From: Sphagnum compactum
Lineage: Eukaryota; Bryophyta; Sphagnopsida; Sphagnales
Direction of reading: 5' to 3'
Length of the DNA: 64,000 nt
Assembly (NCBI GenBank): GCA_965153455.1
Contig: OZ234500.1
Span: 12,028,001-12,092,000, forward strand
Part shown: positions 50,787-62,559 of the stretch, one piece after another
Layout of the letters: each line of letters opens with the position of its first letter
How positions within the stretch are numbered: position 1 is the first letter of the stretch
Notes under the pieces: model-generated
Seen by the model: only the letters and a program-made list of their open reading frames with translations
Told to the model about the DNA's origin: nothing
The model's database searches: none
Program-made: the position numbers and the translations under genes

Positions 50787-51774
50787 ATGTCAAGTGGTTT
50801 GGCACCATTTTCAAGTGGTCCCAATGATTACAATAGGAAAATAAATAAAGAAGGCAAGAGCTCAAGTTTTTGTTTTAATGCAAGGGGTTTCATGGCACCA
50901 CTATATGTTGAGGTCCCTAAGTTGTTGATTAATGATGGAAATTGCAGTTTTACACAAAAGGACTTCACAAACAAATATGACTTGTGTTGTGTAAGTATGA
51001 GCCTTAAGCAGATTCAATTGCCTAGAGATTACATGAAAGAAAAGGTTCAAAAGTGTTTTGGCCATGTTGTGAACAAAAATAGGCATCGATATTCCAAGTG
51101 TTTGAATGCAACACTCATTGCGCAAGTTGAAAAGCTCTAGATGATTGTCCATAAAAAACCTTATGTTTTGGCATCCATGGTAATAACATTAAGTATGGTT
51201 AGAAAATGGTTTGTGAGCTGAAGCGGAAAAAGACGAATTGGGTGACATATGGTGAATGGACTAACGTGGAACAATTTCACTTTATGAAGGCAAAAGGTGC
51301 GGTTGGTGTTGGTGTCAATGATGCATTTTAGGAGCTATTTGAGGAAGAAAAAGTTGAATGGTGTAATGATGAGGAAGGAGATTTGGCAAGCAAGTAGGGT
51401 GTTTTGCCACTAGCTTTATAGGCATATTTTAAGTTCTCAAAAAAATTGCTTACCAGTGCTAAGGAATTTTAAACACTAAAAAAAGGTAAAGAAAATATTG
51501 TCCTTACTGATTTGCGACGTTTTTCAAGTTGGAGGATAGGAGGAACCAGTTGCTTTTTAATGAACAAAAATTTGAGGTTCTTTGTTTGGATTTAAAAAGA
51601 GAAGAGTCTGGCATGAACCCTATTTGTTCTTCCTTTGAAATTGGGAGCAAAAGTGTTGCCGCTCAAAAAGCTTTAGTAGCATATTTGAAATCGCAAGCTA
51701 ATGAAGGTAATGTTGAGTTTGAGAAGGTGCACAAAGAGGTTGTAGATGTGGTTTCTAACTTCATTAGTTATTAA
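50787..51774 (+). pseudogene. Probable second-gene relic of the CACTA element
   Basis: Two open segments lie on the same strand as the transposase, 50,787-51,140 (117 codons) and 51,529-51,774 (81 codons), with stops between. The first includes a PRDYMKEKVQKCFGHV stretch and basic residues. The second has a predicted helical C-terminus (VAYLKSQANEGNVEFEKVHK). CACTA elements usually carry a second gene downstream of the transposase, and position is the main argument. The sequence itself is not recognised. Confidence 0.3.
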
Positions 51775-52535
51775 TAATTGTTGTGGAGTTGCTTTCAATA
51801 ACATAAACAACTCCAAGATAGTTGCAATATTCCCAATAACATAACAACTACTTGTATAATATATAAAATACTGAAAAACAAAATTGTAAAATAACATGCT
51901 ATTTGCATAAGGGAGTTCCTTTCTAGTTGCATTATTTATATCTTTAGTTACTATATAATACTTCAAAGGTTGCAAATCCCCACTACAACTATTGTGCAAC
52001 ACACACATACCAAAATGGTTTCCCTTTAGTGTTTCCAAATCCCAAGGTTGCATTAAAAATGTGGGTATTTCCTAGTGATAGGACAAAAACATGTTCACTT
52101 AGTTTCAACATAGTACATATTTAGTAGAACAACAGTTGCTCATTAGTATCAAAATGAACAAATGTGAGTTGTGCATGTGTTGTAAGTTACTTCCAACTAA
52201 CACACATGTACTTAGCGCACTATTAATTGTAGACAAGTTGCAAAAAGATTCAATAAAATTCTTCTTGTGATGTGGATGAAAAGTGACATCAACATGATGT
52301 TACCAACACAGTTACAAAGTAGTTGCGTTATAGTTGAATTATAGTTGTTTTATTTGAGTTGCAAGTGAGTTGTAAGGAGTTTCATAGGTAGTCCATTGTA
52401 TATACAATAAGTTGTAATTTTTGCATTCATGCAACTTTTCCGTTAGCATTCATGGTGTAGAAATATTATGAGTTGTAAGTGACTAGTGCAACTTGAAAAC
52501 TAAGTTGCAAGCCTAGTTGTAGAACATCCATTTAT
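51775..52535. repeat. AGTTGCAA / AGTTGTAA motif cluster, CACTA subterminal type
   Basis: Many short direct and inverted copies of AGTTGCAA, AGTTGTAAG and ACAACTACTTG are seen. At about 52,052-52,077 the text AAATGTGGGTATTTCCTAGTGA reads, on the other strand, TCACTAGGAAATACCCACAT, like a CACTA terminus. This could be the right end of the element holding the TNP2 relic. The matching left end was not found. Confidence 0.45.
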
Positions 52536-52539
52536 TTCA

Positions 52540-54160
52540 TAGTGTTGTAAGAACATTTGGCTTCGAAGATTAATTCTACGCAATGCCCCCATTTGGTATT
52601 TCCATTTCGATTTTTTTTTGCGGAAGAAGTGTTGCTTGTCATGGTCATGGACCAACATGTTTTACTGAATTTTGCATCTATAATAATAGTGTTTACTAAT
52701 TTTGATTTGTGGATGTCCTGTGACAATGTGGATATTTTTGCTTTGGTTATCAATTTTTTTAATGACACTTGGGTCCCCATGCATGTCATTGTGGGATTGT
52801 TTGAAGTGAATGAGATGACTAGGTAGTCCATGGTTGCACAACTCCAGTCTTTGTTGGAGAAGTTTGGTTTGTTGCATCGGGTGATCATCTTTGTAAAAGA
52901 TGAAGGCACTAATTTGGCAGCAACTTTACATTTTATCATTGATTGTGTACCTTTGAAGATTCTTGGGGTTTATGAATGCACATGCTTTGGGCATGTGATG
53001 TCTAAGGCTTGTAAATATGCTACAAATGATGACAAGGTTTTTATTGGGCTATAACATGTGAGTGTGAAGGATGTCCAGGTTGGCTTATAGAAAACCATTA
53101 CTTGGACCAAAAAGTCAAGGAAAAGGAGGTAGGAATGGGAATGGGCTTGTGTTGAAAGTGGGATGCAACATTGAAAATTAAAAACTCATGTGAAGACAAT
53201 ATTTGCTAGTAAGGTTATTATGTTTGAAGAGACTTTGGAGTTTAAGAATGCCATTATTCTTTGTTATGGTAGGTGTAAACCTATGGCTTTACAAAACAAG
53301 GTTTTTAAAGCCCAAATGTGGACTGTTGATGAGGCAGTTACATCTACTTTGAATCATGTTGTTTTAGCATGTGTGCTGAATCAATCTAGGGCCATCGGTT
53401 GTTGTCAGATGACAACAACTATCACCTTGACTGTGAACATGGAAGTTGAATTATTGTAGTTGTTTAGCCCGTTTGAAGTTTCTAAACCTTTTCAAGTAGA
53501 GATCCTACTTTTGCATAAGAATATGTGACTTGAGGCTATAAAGATGATCAAACCTTTTTTGGATTTTTTGAGGTCTTTTGATGCATTACATGTTTACAAC
53601 ATGATGGTTATCATGTTGGATCCACGTTTCAAGGCTATGCACATTGTGAAAAATTTATTGGAATGCAAAAATGCAATTAGTTTGGCATTTGAATATGATG
53701 CCAAGATTGTGATTTTGCTTTTGACGGTGTGTTTTGAATGGCTTAACCCTAATACTATTGCAGCTGCTACAACATTTGATGATGCGGGATTGGAGTTTGA
53801 AGAAAATATTTTTGGATGGGGGCCTCAATTGAGGAATCTTTTTGAGTATTAGTCACTGGAAAGTTGTTTCTATTTAAGAGGCTATCTATTTCTTCATTTG
53901 CATGTGCAGATCCACTAACTTGGTGGCGCATGCATGAAGGCCAGTTTTCAAATGTGAGTTTTCTTGCAAAACAAATTTTTGAAATCTTGAGTTCACAAAT
54001 AAAAATTGAATGGGCTTTTAGTATTGCTAGGTTGTTGATAGCTTTAAAGCATTGCCACTTGCAAATGGACAACATGGATCAGATCATCACTATTGTGAAG
54101 ATTGGCATGACAATCCACTTGCCAATTACAAGCCAAATTTTCACTTTAAACAATACTTAA
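52540..54160 (+). pseudogene. hAT transposase relic (RNase-H-like core and dimerisation domain)
   Basis: The plus strand gives FDLWMSCDNVDIFALVINFF, then WVPMHVIVGLFEVNEMT with a TAG at 52,824-52,826. KFGLLHRVIIFVKDEGTNLA follows, then YECTCFGHVMSKACKYATND and a middle region with MIKPFLDFLRSFDA and MLDPRFKAM. After a stop at 53,850, a frame change leads to PLTWWRMHEGQFSNVSFLAK, ILSSQIKIEWAFSIARLL and LQMDNMDQI, the C-terminal hAT dimerisation domain. The family differs from the hAT at 18.9-21.1 kb. The BED-finger N-terminus is missing. Stops at 53,052, 53,457 and elsewhere make it dead. Confidence 0.85.
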
Positions 54161-54903
54161 AACATGAGTAGAGGATAACTACAATTTGATTGAAGAACGT
54201 GATTTCTTTTGAAGAATTGCAAGTTGATGGTGACTAATTTTGTGGGTTGGGGTGGGTTTGTGTGGGGTATGGTTGGGTTAGGGAACTTGTGCTATAATTG
54301 AGTAGAGTTCTATGGTTTTTCATAGAATTGGCGTTCAATTCCCCACAAATTTTGGTTTGATTCTAGGAGTTTAGCTTTCTAAGTTCTTTGTTGCAATTTT
54401 TTTTTGTAGGTAATAAAATTAGAAAATTAATATGCATATCCCTTGGGCATATCTGTCATTTTGTGAAAATTGAAAACTAGCATATTCATAACTGGATTTT
54501 TAAAAAAAAAGTGAAATGATGTGTAACCAGATGGGGTAGTAGATTTCAGATTTTTTTGAAAAACATATCTTTCTTCTTTTAAAAAAATGGAAATATACTC
54601 TATTGGTATCCGTAGGATAAGCCTAAAATGTGATAACCAGACAACATTGGTATGAATATGGCAATGGCATTAGGCTTTTTGCACCCATGCTGGAATTGGG
54701 TGCAGCTCCTCAATTTCTGAAAATGTGGCTGCAAATTGCACCAAATCTCTTTGGGATTATGGCAATCAAATTGCCTTTATGAAGGCTCCTTGGCATGTAT
54801 TGCCATGTATAGTGAGCAATAGAAATATCATATCAGTGCTCATAGATCCCAGTAAAAAGAGAAAAGAAGAAACAATACCAAGACTCATGTGCAGCCCAGA
54901 ATA

Positions 54904-54928
54904 CATACATATATATATATATATATAC
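54904..54928. repeat. (AT)n microsatellite
   Basis: CATACATATATATATATATA, about ten AT units. Confidence 0.85.
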
Positions 54929-55839
54929 CATATTTAAACCTTAGTGGCTCATACCTATATAGATATCCATACTAGCTGGAATTAAAAAAGGGAGTTGCCC
55001 CTTTAATACCAGGATTTTCTGGTATGAAAAATGAACACACTCATCAAAACTACCATTATGTCTTCTTCTATAATGGAAAATGAAGATAAAAAAGTCCTCA
55101 TCTTCTTTCCCTGTAATGCAAGGAATGTGAAAACATCATGATGATGTGTTAGTTGGAGTGTCAGCATATTACAGCTACCATTCAACAAATGGTGGTGGAA
55201 TAATATGATGTTCTCATGATGTGTTTCAAGGGCTCAGAATCTCAGATTATAACATTAAAAATTTGCCTGCCCAGGTCACTAAATTTGAAGTGTAAGCTCC
55301 AGTAAAGGCCAAGTAGCCTAACCTTTCCAATTATATTGTGGATTGGCTTGCTCAGTCTTACACTTTGGTTTTGCATATGCAACCCACGTTGGTTGATTGA
55401 AAGATAAGGCCAAAAATGGAGTGTGGTACATAAATTCAGACAGACCCAAATTGTTTGAGAGTAGATGTCTCTAGTTCAAAATTCTATAATTCCCTTGTCT
55501 GCAAGATACCTACCCAAAACTGACCAAAAACATACGGGTTTTTGAAGGGTGTACATAAATCACCTAACTTGAGTACCTACCTAGAGTGTGGTTGTTGGAG
55601 CTTTCTTTTGCTTTGGAGTTAACAGTTACCTAGCAAAACTACTTACCACTTGATTGATGACTATACCTATTTGCTGGATCCCTATTTGTCTCTGAAACAA
55701 CCCAGAGTGAAGCGTGTAGTGAAAAGAAAGCTGCCAAAAAATTCATTAACCCATCACAGAAGTACAGTAAGTACTTACTTGCCCTGCATACCACCTTCAA
55801 CATCTGCAGTGAATCTATACTACTCCTGCCAAGAGAACA

Positions 55840-55858
55840 CCCCCCCCCCCCCCCCCCA
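55840..55858. repeat. C homopolymer tract
   Basis: About 19 consecutive C, followed by AATTGGAC. The length is likely to be uncertain in the assembly. Confidence 0.7.
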
Positions 55859-55920
55859 ATTGGACTTGCTATGTGGTGTACTGTGGACTACAATTCAAAC
55901 ATGTACACTCAACCACCATG

Positions 55921-56180
55921 GTTAAGGCAGGACGCCTGGGTGAACCAGCACCTATACTGGTACCATGGTAAAAATCCTACATTGATTTAGGTTGCTTTTA
56001 ACCATGGGAAAAGGAAGGCACGCCTTGGCCGAACCGGCACCTACACTGATACCAAGGTAAAAACCCTTAATTTATTTAGTTTGCTTTCAACCATGGTAAA
56101 GGAAGGACACCTTGGGTGAACCAGCACCTATATGGATACCACGGTAAAACAAATCCTAAATTTATTCTGGTTACTTTAAT
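55921..56180. repeat. ~88-bp tandem repeat, three copies
   Basis: GAACC(A/G)GCACCTA begins at 55,942, 56,031 and 56,118. Each unit runs CTGGGTGAACCAGCACC or GGCCGAACCGGCACC, then CTGGTACCATGGTAAAA or a variant, then TTAATTTATTTAGTTTGC or similar. A related piece lies at 15,170-15,260. Confidence 0.85.
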
Positions 56181-56330
56181 CCACAGTCAATGTCCCATCT
56201 TGAGATTAAATCAGGAGTTGAAATTTAACATTTCCTGGATTAAATATGGTCACTAAAAGGCCTCACTCAAGAAGGTGAAGGTATCAGTATATATAGGTGT
56301 TAGGTTAGGTTAGGTCATCCTGGCAAGGTA
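56181..56330. repeat. Dispersed repeat block shared with 15.3-15.44 kb
   Basis: AAATTTAACATTTCCTGG, GGTCACTAAAAGGCCTC and CTCAAGAAGGTGAAGGTATC correspond, in order and orientation, to 15,348-15,410. Together with the GAACCGGCACC units it makes one composite family with two visible members. Confidence 0.75.
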
Positions 56331-56817
56331 AGGACTAAGGACCACCCAACCACACCAGGCTCTCAGTTACTGCCTGATGTTACTGTACAGGTACATACAA
56401 AACTAATACTTTTCTGTCAATAATATTATAATTGTGGAAGTCAAATAATACACACACCTTCAGTACCTGAAAAAAAGTACTTCAACCCTGGTTAGCAAAC
56501 CTGTTGTTTAGCAAATATGGGCATGTGAATCTGCTCATCACATTGTGGTGCAATGCATAAATGTCTTTAACTCTTCCAGTGTTCAGGTTTCTCTCCCCAT
56601 GACTAGCATCTTATGGAATGTGTGGAACCAAGCCCTGTTGGTGCTCGCTTATTGGTTACACCTTTTCTGACTTCATCATGAACACCTCACTAACCAACTT
56701 CTCTGGTTAGAGATCACACCTTTGATCTGAGTAAGAATTGACAACCCCTGCAAATGCTAGCAAATTCAGATTGCAAGATCTTGTCTACAATCAAAACATT
56801 TCTGCAGCTATGATAAG

Positions 56818-56851
56818 CCCCCCCACTTCCCCCCCCCTTCCCCCCCCCCCC
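56818..56851. repeat. C-rich tract (quadruplex-prone on the minus strand)
   Basis: Runs of 7, 9 and 14 C separated by ACTT and TT. Confidence 0.65.
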
Positions 56852-57235
56852 CACAATTAGAGTTGCTGTGTTGGTTGGTAAAGGTAAATAATTCATTGGC
56901 GTAATTCATGGCAAAGAATAACTATTGGTGGCTGCTAGCTGTGAGTGTACCTACTTTGTTGGCATATTGCCATTGTAGGTTTAGGAAACCATGTAAACAC
57001 TTCCATAGCCTTCTAGATCTTTGTGAGCTTGGACATATTTGTTAAGTGTCTAGTGTGTTTGGATGGGCATTTGTCGTTATGGTGGATTCTGCCCCACCCA
57101 CCATAATAGTGGGCAAGCATGCTAGAATACTGGCTTATTAGAGCCAGTCTTCACTAGGAAAACCCCCAAATATTTGGGTGGTTGGGTGGGCAGGCAGGCG
57201 GGCATGCTACCATGGCAACCCACCCTAAAAACACC

Positions 57236-57263
57236 AAAGAAAAGAAAAGAAAAGAAAAGAAAG
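57236..57263. repeat. (AAAAG)n microsatellite
   Basis: Five AAAAG units in a row. Confidence 0.8.
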
Positions 57264-59499
57264 ACTCTCTCATATCCATGCCCCAAATTCCTTGTCTTAT
57301 GTGGGCTGAAACTTGGCATAAGTAATGTCAACAGTCTGAACATCTGACTGATGTGCATGTGTAATCTTGGAATGCAGTTGGAATTGTAAGGGGTCTGGCT
57401 TAAAGTTGAAGGGCAGGCTTCCTCTTTGTAGTGAAGGGCTACTGTCAACCCTGCTCTTCAAAGGGAAGGATTTGACCAAAAGTAGCCATCTACAAAAATA
57501 TTAACAAACAAATTTTGCATACGGAATTTCAACATTGGTTAAAAAAATGTAACCAGTCTTATCAAAGTGCCGTTTGGGTTTTTAAAAAAAAGAAGAGAAG
57601 CAAATGGAAAGAATCCATTGCAAAGAGGATGAACCCAAGACAACACGGGCAGGAGGGGGGAACCTGCCCCCTACATGTCACACAAAGTCACCAAACACTA
57701 ATCCGTGCCCTTTCAGTTTGAACCTTTGAAAGACTATTAAATTTCTTGTCATGAGTTACAAGGATTTGACCCCCCTTGAGGACAAGTAAGGCTCTCTCCA
57801 CTCTGTCTTTCGGGTTTTTCCTTGTTGCATTTTGCATTTCCAGGCACATGCACATGAGACATGGTGCCTTGCAAACCAATTGAACTTTTCAAGGAAGAAG
57901 AAGATATGACTAGTGGAGTACCAAATAATAATAATGATAATATTGACATTACAGTAGTTATAACACAAAAACCAAGACAAAAGCACAAAACAGGTTTGAA
58001 TGATCATTGCATGAACTGATAAGGAAACAATGATTATGATGATGAATATGACCTTGTAAGCTTGAAATCATGCAAAGTTTGGTAACTAAGCATTGCCTTC
58101 TGGGCATGCTTTCACATTATGGGTTATTGTCTCTTTCTGGAGGCGCACACTAACCTCCTTGTTTTGTTGGCTATGCCCTCAAAGGGAAGGATATTTGTGG
58201 GTGACCACCCAATCCAATACCCAAGCTGGATTCTACAGCTAACTTTTAGAAAGTAAATTCATATCAAATCACCTAACCATGTTATATGATTTCATCATTC
58301 CTCTTGAGTTTGAACTTGCAGCTGCTTGTTCTTTCATCTTAACGACCATTGTCTCCTTCTGAAGAGTGGGACACTTCATGGCAGAAATCACAACCTTGTT
58401 CCTTTGTTGGTTCGGCCCAGTGGGAAAAGATTTCACATTTTGCATAACATTTGGGGACAATTTTTTTGCTTGAACCAGGAAGTAGTTTGTAAACGACAGA
58501 TAGGTAGCTCTACTCTCTAGGTTGCTTTCTTTATCAAATTCATTAAACATTCAAATTACCTAACAAGTTAGGCAGTTTTGTCATCCTTAGTTATTTCCTT
58601 TGAACCTTCGAAAGAAGGCATAACTTATGCAATGAGCTCCTTGTTACCCCTCCCATGGTTTAACCTGTCCATATAATGCATACCTGTACAAAAACCCTCG
58701 TCCCAAGTTATAGGCTGGCTATTGTATCGTATTACATGGCCAGGTGACAAATTTGAACCAATATCAGCTTGCAAGGTGGGTCATGAGTCATGAGTCCTTG
58801 CAACAACTTGGTCTATCCAGATCTGAAAGACACTCTGTAACATCGTTCAAACCATAACCTTTTGTTCAGTGTTTTTCATGCTTCTAATTGGCCCTCCCCT
58901 CATCTCTCACGATGCATAACATCTTCCTCTTCTTTTTTTTCCAAAAAACACACATCATCCAGACAGAGAATGATTATGGATTTTCATCCATGGAGAGGAG
59001 GTTATACGTCTGTTTTGGTCAATCTCCCAGAAGGTTATGAAACTTTTCATCCACCCACATGAGGGTTAATGGGTCACTTTCAAACCTCTAAACAGACGGT
59101 TATGTCTGGTAACCAGCTCGAGAACACAGCTTACCAGAAACAAGTTCAACTCTCCCACACCTCACTTATTTCTGGTAACCAGCATCCTCTGGCTGGTTAC
59201 CTAGTGCATAACTTTCTAAAAACTGCACTAGCACCTTATTAAAATATCTGGTTTCCCTCATCTAATGATGTACCAAAGCAACTGCAAATAGGCCACAACT
59301 TGTTAGATAAACTCAGCCCAGAATATTGATAACCTTGAAGCAAATTGCCATCTTTCATCTCTGGTTCCAAGAAGATGCTGTCATTTTCCTGGGTCCGCCA
59401 AATGTACTGATCTACAATGCTCTCCACCAAAACTACAATAACTTTTGGTCCCCTTGCATGGACTGACCAACAATGCTCTCCCTCAAAAACGTCACAAAA

Positions 59500-59745
59500 T
59501 CCCCATAAACTTGCAGATTAGTGCTAGAAATCAAGCCTCTCATATTTCCACAACCCAAAACCCCAAAAATCCCACACATAAGTTGATTGTCCTAGAAATC
59601 AAGCCTATCTATTGCACAACCCAAAACCCGCCAACTCCTGTTGATTAGTTTTAGAAACCTAAGCTTCACAAAATGTCCACAACCTAGAATCCCCAAAATC
59701 ACACTCATTAGTTCTAGAAATCAAGCCTCTCAAATTTCCTATTAT
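59500..59745. repeat. ~63-bp tandem repeat, four copies
   Basis: TAGAAATCAAGCCT or a close variant occurs at 59,525, 59,593, 59,652 (TAGAAACCTAAGC) and 59,715. Between them lie CACAACCxxxAACCCC and TTGATTAGT-like blocks. Spacing is 68, 59 and 63 bp. Confidence 0.75.
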
Positions 59746-62373
59746 AGTCTTAAGCTGCCATCCACAACATCCCTCTGCAGAAAAACAAGAACAAGCATCT
59801 CATTGAGTAATGACTTTGCCTCGTTACCGCAGGTTCCAACTTTAAACTAAAATCTTGGCTTACTTGGTTTAGTACTTTTTATCTTGATGCATGCACTTTT
59901 AAGGAACATGCTCATCCATCATATGCACACATAGTCTTCTAGATATCACTCACACATTGGACCAAGTTCCAGCCAAAATTTTATGTCCAAATCCTACACC
60001 AATACATAAGCTTTGAGGCAGTAGACCGCGAGGATCTCAACCCCTTAGATGACCCAAAGTAGAAGGGGTGCTTTACATTTGGGCTTGAGATACCAAAATT
60101 TAAAATGCTTCATTGGTCCAAAGGGCGAAGGCTGATAAGTTTGGGTTTACACTATTCCATTTACATCCTAAATGGCTTTGGATGAAAAAAATTGTTGAAA
60201 TCTTACATGGACTGCTGTGTATAATGTTGCTTTGGGCCATTAAGATATATTGATTCAGTTTTTGAGGTGGGCATGATGAAAATAGTGACAATAGTGGGTT
60301 CCCAAAAATCCCAACCATTCATCTATGATATATTGTTAATGTTTCTAATTTTCTTTAGAAGTAAAGTTGGAGGGACTTTTTGGTGGTTTCCCCTCCCCCA
60401 ACAAAATTACTGCTCTTTACATTTTGAACAAAATAATAAAAAGGGATTGTCTCTCAGATTATTGCCCCTTAAACCTTAAACACAATAATAAAAAAATCAT
60501 CTTTTTCTTTTAATCAATTTTCTCTAATCATCTAAAAAGCTTTTCAAGGCGTTGAAGCTTTTTGTACTAGAGTTGTTTGCTGATAGTTCAATTTGTTGTT
60601 GATTTTTTTCACAAGTTTTTTTTCAGTCATAGAAAGTTGCTCACATGATGAAAATTACTCACAATCAAAATTCCCAAAAGATGTTGGCCACCCCTTCCAT
60701 GGTTGAAATTCAAATTCATGGGCTTTCTTTAAGACCGTGCATTTGAGCTGGTAGGAAGGAATTCACAACCTTCACATAGGAGCATCCTTGAAATGTCAAG
60801 AATATAAAATTCCTTGAAGAGAAGTCCCTAATTTTGTTCTCACAATGTTTAAGATTTTGTGAACAAAACAAGGGAAATTATGGGGTTCACATAAGAAGAA
60901 GAGATGAGCTTTGAGAAAATCATGTGTTTGTTATTTGTTTTAAATTAGGTTTACACTAGGAACAAATTGGTGCCATCCTCTCTTCTCTTGAGACAGAAAT
61001 TTGATTGAGGATAAGGTGCCATCGAGGTGTGTTACTGGCTCTTTATTGTGTAGGGTAAAGACGGTCCCTTCTTGGAATAAGGGTCCCATGCAAGGTGGGA
61101 CCTGTGCATGGGACCCAAATTCCCAGAAGGAGGAGGCCATAGAACCGGGTCATTGGTGAGGTCCTTACCCGAAGTAAAGAAACAGTAGAAGTTGTCCATT
61201 TAAAATCACGGATGGCTGTGATTGAATTTCAGAAGAGAGGAGGCAGCCAGCAGCACCTTAGGCTGTAGATCCACTGGAAAAGTTCTACCGGTTCTCTTGA
61301 ACTGTAGGTAGGTATGTGTTTTGGCGATGGCAGGCAGAAAACAGAATGGGGGCGCAAATCTGCAAGTTAATGAATCTGTCAAGGGCCATGGCTGTCTGGA
61401 AGGAGGAGCAGTAACAGAAAGCAAGCAAGCAAGCAAAGAGCAGGGCTTGGCTAAGAGTGAAAATTAGCAGCCTGACAAATGCAATAAGGCGGGTGGGAGT
61501 TGAGGGGGGCAGGGTGGATGGGGGGACCCACCACTTGCTTTCTCTTCCCCTTCCCTCGCTTTCAGGACTCGTCTGGGCGTGGAGTTCCAGTGTCCCTACT
61601 GGGCCTCTTTTTCAGGGATCGCCATCTCTGTGCAAACTGGAACCAGGGCACTGGACCCCACTCTTCGACACCAAACACACTACAGTCTCTACTACCAACC
61701 AACTAAACTCTCTACGAAAAAACTCTTACTGCAGCTGCAAGGGAGCGTGATGGCATTCGGGAGTTGCTGTTGCCACAACTACTGTTGTTGTTGTGTTGCT
61801 TTCGCTGCCGCGTCGCACAAAAGTTGCGTCACTCCTCGACTTCACACTACTGTATGTGCTACTACTATTGCTACTGCTACTGCTTTTTCAGAAGCTGGTT
61901 CGAGCACCCGGTTGAGCTTCTTCGACGGCTTGTGACTCCCGCCCCTGCAGTAGCGGCGGCAACAGAAGGACACTTGTAGCCATTTTACACGTTAGGGGAA
62001 AAAGATAAAGATCTGCAGCGTAGCAGGAGAACTGGAGCTTACTGCATGAGCGCCACAGCAGCTTGCATTTTCTCCCTGTACCCCTCACACTCGCGACACC
62101 CTGCTGCGGCTGCTTTGACATACGTTCTAGACGGAATTCTTATGGTTAGTGGAATTGCGACATTTCAGAGGTAGTTTTTAAGTAATCTATTTGTTTTGAT
62201 CGCGCTAGCTGTGATGCGGTTTTATTTGAGTATTGGGTTAGAGGAAGTAGTCGCAGAGGAGAGAGAGCAGATGGAAGAAGCTCGGAAGGGAAAGAGGACC
62301 CGAAGTTGAGCATCAAAGAAGCTTTTGTTGCCGGGTGTGTTCCTTCTTTCGCACAATGCTGCATTACTAGGGG
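59746..62373. other. Intergenic and upstream region of the transporter gene
   Basis: No gene was recognised. From about 61,200 the DNA becomes GC-richer and holds GTTGTTGTT and ACTACTATTGCTACTGC triplet-type low-complexity runs (61,750-61,890). It probably contains the transporter promoter and perhaps part of its leader. No distinct TATA box was identified. Confidence 0.4.
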
Positions 62374-62559
62374 ATGTTCCGAGGAAGAAGGTCTTTGCCA
62401 AGGCTGGTTTTTGTCCTTGTGAACAGTTTTCTTGGAGCTATAGCTTGTGAGGGTCTGGGGGAGCTTTGTGGGGAGGATTGTAGTGAGTTAGAAAAGAAAG
62501 GGACGGCGGTAAGTGCTTCTGTTTTCCTGACAAAGAGTCGAGGACATGGTGGGGACTAA
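62374..62559 (+). promoter_or_regulatory. Upstream reading frame overlapping the transporter start
   Basis: An ATG at 62,374 opens a 61-codon frame (MFRGRRSLPRLVFVLVNSFL...) that ends with TAA at 62,557-62,559, 14 nt past the first base of the transporter ATG and in another frame. If it lies in the mature leader, ribosomes starting here would bypass the main start. The peptide begins basic and then hydrophobic, like a signal peptide. It may instead lie upstream of the transcription start or in a spliced-out leader. Confidence 0.35.

Larger units (their letters stand above)
54161..55920. other. Intergenic with simple repeats
   Basis: It contains an (AT)n stretch at about 54,908-54,927 and a run of about 19 C at 55,840-55,858. 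No gene was recognised. Confidence 0.5.
56331..59499. other. Intergenic with simple repeats and one diverged duplication
   Basis: No gene was recognised. C tracts lie at 56,818-56,851 and an (AAAAG)n run at 57,236-57,263. A diverged duplication about 225 bp apart shares TGTCTCxTTCTG, CCTTGTTxxxTTTGTTGG and GGGAAxGAT (about 58,128 and 58,350). CTGGTAACCAGC palindromes occur at about 59,106 and 59,173. Confidence 0.45.

Noticed and set aside
52557-52939. Minus-strand frame opposite the second hAT relic
   Set aside because: It is a shadow. The plus strand carries the recognisable hAT motifs.
61206-62121. Minus-strand frames upstream of the transporter
   Set aside because: They have Cys/Leu/Ser-rich chance composition in GC-richer DNA, with no domain and no splice support.
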